Assembly (NCBI GenBank): GCA_016789485.1
Contig: JAEURE010000009.1
Coordinates: forward strand, 1 to 8,983
Direction of reading: 5' to 3'
DNA from: Anaerolineales bacterium
GTDB lineage: Bacteria; Chloroflexota; Anaerolineae; Anaerolineales; Villigracilaceae
Length of the DNA stretch: 8,983 nucleotides
A program made the position numbers and the translations under genes. Under the pieces are notes generated by a model. It made no database searches, was not told the DNA's origin, and saw nothing but the letters and a program-made list of their open reading frames with translations. This document shows, in pieces, positions 4,408-8,983 of this stretch; position 1 is the stretch's first letter, and every line of letters begins with the position of its first letter.

Positions 4408-7213
4408 ATGCCCCCTACCCTTTATCTAATTGATGGACACGCACTCGCTTACCGCATGTATTTTGCCCTGACCGCAGGCGGAGGAAACAATTCCCGCTGG
4501 CAAACGTCAAAAGGTGAACCCACTGCAGGCGTGTATGGATTTGCACGCGAACTCGTCCGCGTATTGGAACAGGAAAAGCCCGAATATCTCGCAGTTGCAT
4601 TTGACGTGGGAAAAACCTTCCGCGATGATATCTTCCCCGATTACAAAGGAACTCGCGAAAAAATGCCCGATGACCTGCGCCCGCAGTTGGACCGCATCCG
4701 CGAGATGGTGGATGCTTTCAACATTCCGCGCCTTGAAATGGAAGGCTACGAAGCGGACGATGTCCTTGGGAGCGTTGCCAAAATAGCGGCAGAGCAAGGT
4801 TTGGGCGTAAAAATAATCACAGGCGACAGAGACCTGCTTCAGCTGGTCAATGAGCGAACGGCAGTTTATCTCGCAGGGGATGACCAGACTTACATCTCCG
4901 ATGCGGATGTCATCAAAAAATTGGGAGTGCGCGCGAATCAAGTGGTGGATTACAAAGCCATCGTCGGCGACACATCGGATAACATTCCCGGCGTGAAAGG
5001 CGTTGGAGAAAAAACAGCAATCGCATTGCTCGAAAAATTTCAAACACTGGATGCGATCTATGCAAATTTAGAACAGGTGGAAAATCGCTGGAAGGGAAAA
5101 TTTGAGGCGAGCAAAGAAACGGCCTACATGAGTTACGATCTGGCAAAAATCAAAGTAGACCTCAAAATCAATTTTGATTTCGAACACGCTGCTGTTAAAC
5201 CATTTGACCCGACCAAACTCGAAGCCTTCTTCAAGGAAATGGAATTCAAAACCCTGCTCGCAAAAGTCCCTGTCATCAGCGGTGGAACTGCGGCAGTAAC
5301 AGAAGTTCTTGCAAAACCCAAAAAGGGAAAAGCTGGCGAACAGATTTCCATGTTCCAAAACCAGCCGCAAGTCGTGACGTTTTCCCAGCCTTCGAACATT
5401 GAAGTTGTGCTCGTGGATACAGATGAAAAACTCAATGCGCTGGCAAAAGAACTTGCGAAGGCAAAGGTTATTTCGTTTGACACGGAAACCACATCCACCG
5501 AAGAAATGAAAGCGGAGATCGTCGGCATATCCCTGGCGATCAAGGACGGTCAGGGATATTACATCCCCGTTGGCCATTCAATTGGCAATAACCTGCCCAT
5601 TGAAAAAGTCATCGAAGCGCTGACGCCTTCCATGACAAATGCGAAAATCGGCAAGGTGGCGCACAATGCCAAATATGATTACATCGTTCTCGCAAAGTAT
5701 GGATTAATCGTTTCGCCGCTCACCTTCGACACAATGCTGGCTGAATTTATTGTTGATCCATCTTCGCGAAACCTTGGTTTGAAAAACCTCGCATCTTTCC
5801 GTCTCGGGGAAGAGATGACTCACATCGAAGAACTGATCGGGAAAGGCAAAAAACAAATCAGCATGGCTGATGTTGCTGTTGAGTCCGCAGCCCCGTATGC
5901 CGCCGCTGATGCGGAAAATACTCTGCGTCTTATGCCGATCATGCAAAAAGAACTAGACCGCGTAAACGGCACAAAACTTCTCGATGAAATCGACATGCCG
6001 CTGACCGCTGTTCTCGCAGATATGGAAATGACTGGCGCGCTGATCGATGTTAAATTCTTCGCTGAAATGTCGAAGGAATTGGAAAAACGGCTGGCCGAAA
6101 TCGAAAAGGAAATCTACGGGCACGCAGGCAAGACATTCAACATCAACTCGCCGCAGCAGCTTTCGGATGTGCTTTTCAATCACCTGCGCCTCGAACCACC
6201 CGACAAAGGACGCAAAACAGCGACGGGCTTTTACTCCACCTCAGCAGACGTACTGGATGCTTTGCGCGATAAACATCCCATCCTCGAATGGATCCTTGAA
6301 CAGCGCGAATTATCCAAACTCAAATCCACCTATGTGGACGCCCTGCCCGCCCAAGTGGATGAGAACACAGGCCGCGTACACACCTCCTACAGCCAGATCG
6401 GCGCAGTGACGGGGCGTCTTTCCTCGAACAATCCAAACTTGCAAAATATTCCCATCCGCACTGAGACGGGGCGTCGCGTGCGCAACGGCTTCATTGCCGA
6501 TAAAGGCAATGTATTGCTTTCCGTGGATTACTCGCAAATCGAATTACGCATCGTCGCACACATGGCACAGGATGAAGCCATGATCGCAGCCTTCCGCGCG
6601 GGAGAAGATATTCACGCCACGACCGCCGCCGCCATATACGACCTTGAATTGGATAAAGTAACCAAAGATATGCGCCGCCACGCGAAAGCCATCAACTTTG
6701 GGTTGATCTACGGCATGTCGGCATTCGGGCTCACCCGCTCCACCGAATTGACCCTGGCTGAAGCTGAAGATTTTGTCAAAGCCTATTTCAGAAAATTCCC
6801 CGGCGTAAAAAAATATCTCGATGGAATGCGCAGACAAGCCGCCGAGATTGGCTATGTGGAAACATTGCTTGGACGCAAACGCTACTTCCCTGCCCTGCAG
6901 GGCAAGGTCAATGTACAAATGAAGAACCGCGAAGAACGCGAAGCCATCAACGCGCCCATTCAAGGTACGGCCGCGGACATTATGAAAATCGCCATGCTGA
7001 AGATTCCATCCGCCCTGAAGAAACGCTGGATTAAAAGGCAAAATGCTTTTACAAGTGCATGATGAACTTGTGCTCGAATGTCCAAAAAATGAAGTGCAAA
7101 AGACGGCACAAGTCGTTCAGGAGACAATGGCAAATGCCTACCCGATAAGCGTCCCTCTCGAAACAGAAGCAAGAGCAGGCGCAAATTGGGGCGAGATGTC
7201 CGTATTAAAATAA
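4408..7213 (+). CDS. polA: DNA polymerase I, interrupted by a frameshift near its end
   Basis: Pol I fills gaps and removes RNA primers in replication and excision repair. The 5'-3' exonuclease spans about residues 1-290 (LYLIDGHALAYR, AFDVGKTFRDD, YEADDVLG, ITGDRDLLQLV, VGDTSDNIPGVKGVG). The 3'-5' exonuclease spans about 325-515 and looks intact: D358/E360 in FDTET, HNAKYD with D424, and Y497/D501 in YAAAD. The polymerase domain follows: TGRLSSNNPNLQNIP (668-682), motif A VDYSQIELR with D707, and motif B R756-K760-F764-Y768. After codon 872 (AAA, 7021-7023) the original frame gives twelve unrelated residues and stops at 7062. Reading from 7025 in the +1 frame restores the family sequence (AGLKGKMLLQVHDELVLEC), including motif C VHDE, and ends at TAA 7211-7213. 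The repaired product would be about 934 aa, normal for the family. As read, the 884-aa protein lacks motif C and should not polymerise. ATG 4408 has only a weak purine-rich SD (AAAGAAGAAA). Confidence 0.93.
7025..7213 (+). pseudogene. polA: C-terminal end of polA in the shifted frame (motif C)
   Basis: Sixty-two codons in the frame +1 to the rest of polA, without an internal stop. They encode the palm-domain end of Pol I, with LLQVHDELVLEC carrying the catalytic Asp and adjacent Glu of motif C, and a normal family terminus (ETEARAGANWGEM). The segment has no start codon or SD at its beginning. It makes sense only as the continuation of the upstream gene, separated from it by one extra base (for example C at 7024). 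Confidence 0.9.
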
Positions 7214-7339
7214 TCGTGGAATTTAACGCGGTCAATATTACAAAATTGTCATGAAAAATCTACAGGCACTTTTCAAGACAAGGTTATAATTCCTTATCCA
7301 ATTAAGAATCCTCGCAACCGCGAAAGTAGAAAATCAACT
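7214..7339. other. polA-TPR intergenic region
   Basis: This 126-bp AT-rich gap has no convincing terminator for polA: the only hairpins are four base pairs long, such as TCGC-AACC-GCGA at 7312-7323. It holds a TATAAT box (annotated separately) and a leader of about 40 nt for the TPR gene. There is no open frame of note. Confidence 0.6.
7285..7290 (+). promoter_or_regulatory. -10 box of the TPR protein gene
   Basis: A perfect TATAAT lies 49 nt before the ATG at 7340, predicting a start near 7297. No -35 match is seen at normal spacing (the hexamer at 17 bp is ACAGGC), so the box would need an activator or be weak. Confidence 0.45.
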
Positions 7340-8983
7340 ATGCCCGGAAGAGACGACATTTTCCAAAAAGCAATGAATGAAGGCCACTCCGCCGCCTGGG
7401 ACCAGGAATGGGCAAAGGCAGTGAGTGCGTATCGCCGCGCCTTGCAGGAAATGCCCGATAACCCAAAAGCACTCAGCAGTTTGGGGCTTGCCTTATATCA
7501 GTCGGGCAACATCGAAGAAGCCCTGCAGATTTACATGAATGTGGCAAAACTCTCCCCGGATGACCCCGTGCCAATGGAAAAAGTGGCACAGCTTTCCGAA
7601 AGACTTGGAAATTTAAAAAACGCAATGGATGCAGCCATCCGCGCTGGTGATCTTTTTCTTCAACAGCGCGATGCAGACAAGGCGCTCGAGAACTGGGTGC
7701 GGGTCACAAACTTAAATCCCGAACATGCGATTGCCCGTTCGCGCCTCGCACAGGTACATGAAAAACTTGGACATGCGCAGCAGGCTGTCACAGAATATCT
7801 TGCGCTGGCAAGTATTATTCAACGTGCGGGCAATGCTGAAAAATCAAAAGAAATGGTGGATAAAGCCCAATCCATTTCACCGAACAGCCAGGAAGTAAAA
7901 CAAGCGCAGACCTTACTTAAAACGGGACAACTTCTTCCCAAACCAATTCGCGGCAAAGGCGGAACGGGGCCAATTCGCATGTCGCAAGTGAAGCAATTGC
8001 AGGAACCGCAAAAGACCGCCTCTGGCCTGGACCCGATTGCGGAAGCGCGCCAAAAGGCATTAACTCAACTGGCTGAATTGCTCTTCGAATTCTCCGATGA
8101 AAGCCCAGCCGCACAGGAACGGCGCGGTCTATCCGCCATCATGAAAGGCACAGGCGGAATTTCCCTGCAGCAAGCGGAACAAACCAAAGTTGTGCTTCAT
8201 CTCGGTCAGGCCATTGATTCGCAAAGCAAAGGCAAGGAAGCCCAAGCCGCTGAGGAAATGGAAGCCGCACTGGAGGCAAATTTCAAGCATCCCGCCTTAT
8301 ATTTCAACCTGGGATTATTGCGTTTCAAGGGCGACCGTTATGAAAGCGCGCAACGCTTTTTACAAAATGCTGTCAAGCATCACGATTACGCGCTTGGAAC
8401 CCGTCTGCTGCTGGGACAAATGCTCGTCAGGAAATCGGATTTTCATAACGCCTCGTTGGAATATCTTGAGGCATTAAAACTCGCCGACTCGATGACTGTC
8501 CCTGCCAACAAAATGGATGATATCCGCCAGCAATACGAGCCGATCATCGAAGCGCAAAAAAATCAAAAGGATGAAAATATCCTGCGAAAAGTCTGCGAGA
8601 ATATCAACAGCCTGCTCACCCGTCCCGACTGGCGGGAACAACTACACAAAACCCGCGACCAAATGCCGAAGCAGGATGGCGAAATGCTTGCTCCGCTTGC
8701 AGATGTGATCCTTCAGGCTCAATCCAGTTCCGTGCTTGAGTCGATGAATCGCATCAATCAACTGGCGCGCATGGGAACGCTGCGGTCTGCCATGGATGAA
8801 GCCTATGATGCCGTCATGCATGCCCCCACGTATTTGCCTCTCCACACGCTCATGGGTGATCTTCTTGTACAAGAAGGCCGCCCTGCAGATGCCATTGCAA
8901 AATATACTGTAGTTGCCCAATCCTACAGCTCGCGTGGAGAGGTCTTACAAGCTACAAAATTATTGCGGCGTATCATCCAACTC
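7340..8983 (+). CDS. Tetratricopeptide-repeat protein, 3' end outside the window
   Basis: The frame is open from the ATG at 7340 to the last base, 548 codons without a stop, so the C-terminus is missing. TPR-type helix pairs are visible at about residues 20-40, 43-75 (ALSSLGLALYQSGNIEEALQ), 77-126, 129-163, 316-348 (YFNLGLLRFKGDRYESAQRF), 350-382 and 497-530 (HTLMGDLLVQEGRPADAIAK). A basic Gly/Pro-rich linker at about 195-228 separates the first TPR block from the second. A charged helical stretch (about 390-495) without clear repeats precedes the last one. There is no signal peptide or membrane segment, so it is probably a cytoplasmic scaffold for protein-protein contacts. The specific role is unknown. 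No strong SD precedes the ATG (AAAGTAGAAAA is the best purine run). The start is supported by the TATAAT box and by the repeat block beginning soon after it. Confidence 0.85.
   Translation, partial: MPGRDDIFQKAMNEGHSAAWDQEWAKAVSAYRRALQEMPDNPKALSSLGLALYQSGNIEEALQIYMNVAKLSPDDPVPMEKVAQLSERLGNLKNAMDAAIRAGDLFLQQRDADKALENWVRVTNLNPEHAIARSRLAQVHEKLGHAQQAVTEYLALASIIQRAGNAEKSKEMVDKAQSISPNSQEVKQAQTLLKTGQLLPKPIRGKGGTGPIRMSQVKQLQEPQKTASGLDPIAEARQKALTQLAELLFEFSDESPAAQERRGLSAIMKGTGGISLQQAEQTKVVLHLGQAIDSQSKGKEAQAAEEMEAALEANFKHPALYFNLGLLRFKGDRYESAQRFLQNAVKHHDYALGTRLLLGQMLVRKSDFHNASLEYLEALKLADSMTVPANKMDDIRQQYEPIIEAQKNQKDENILRKVCENINSLLTRPDWREQLHKTRDQMPKQDGEMLAPLADVILQAQSSSVLESMNRINQLARMGTLRSAMDEAYDAVMHAPTYLPLHTLMGDLLVQEGRPADAIAKYTVVAQSYSSRGEVLQATKLLRRIIQL

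Noticed and set aside
4507..5577. Long minus-strand open frames opposite polA
   Set aside because: They lie antisense to strongly conserved polA motifs, have no SD or family motifs, and their Cys/Phe-rich composition is typical of shadow frames.
6891..6904. Perfect 14-bp palindrome TGCCCTGCAGGGCA
   Set aside because: It lies inside polA, coding for the conserved PALQG stretch, and no other copy was noticed. It is probably codon coincidence.
7312..7323. Small hairpin TCGC-AACC-GCGA in the TPR leader
   Set aside because: A four-base-pair stem is expected by chance and has no T-run or SD overlap.
8190..8708. Short plus-strand frames inside the TPR gene region
   Set aside because: They are out of frame with the 548-codon TPR frame that spans the whole region with clear repeats.

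Overview
The window is bacterial, of moderate G+C, and looks like a chromosomal segment from the Chloroflexota, probably class Anaerolineae. That placement is inferred from protein style: a PLP protein of a type I associate with this group, a conserved 'PTPRDLEIAR' hypothetical protein, a roadblock-containing receiver protein and a large TPR protein. No rRNA or marker gene here proves it. There are no tRNAs, rRNAs, CRISPR arrays or intact mobile elements.

Layout. A short membrane protein on the minus strand (5-445) is divergent from a PLP-dependent fold-type II enzyme (568-2034). The 122-bp gap between them holds a clear TATAAT box, a perfect 15-bp palindrome at the predicted transcription start, and Shine-Dalgarno (SD) sites for both genes. 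A strong terminator follows the PLP gene. Its T-tract runs into a TATAAT box that sits 6 nt before the ATG of a conserved hypothetical gene (2079-2642), which suggests a leaderless transcript. Next is a 546-aa multidomain protein (2693-4333), a second hairpin, and then DNA polymerase I (polA, from 4408). polA carries a single-base frameshift near 7024 that moves the motif C end (VHDE) into another frame, which runs on to 7213. The last gene, a TPR protein starting at 7340, runs off the right edge.

The most interesting object is the 2693-4333 protein. It joins a degenerate response-regulator receiver domain, a roadblock/LC7-like domain, a long disordered linker, and a C-terminal domain that aligns by eye along its length with the IS200/IS605 Y1 transposase (TnpA). 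In that last domain both histidines of the HUH motif are replaced (PDHVH-type becomes PEYLQ), while the Tyr at the catalytic position is kept. This looks like a domesticated, nuclease-dead transposase domain recruited into a signalling-type protein. It is not a transposon.

How the genes work together. Apart from the divergent pair that shares a regulatory region, there is no strong evidence for a common pathway. Most genes seem to have their own promoter: TATAAT boxes precede the PLP gene, the hypothetical gene, polA and the TPR gene. PolA is housekeeping replication and repair. The roadblock and TPR proteins are the kind of parts used in scaffolding or small-GTPase signalling, but no GTPase partner is visible here.
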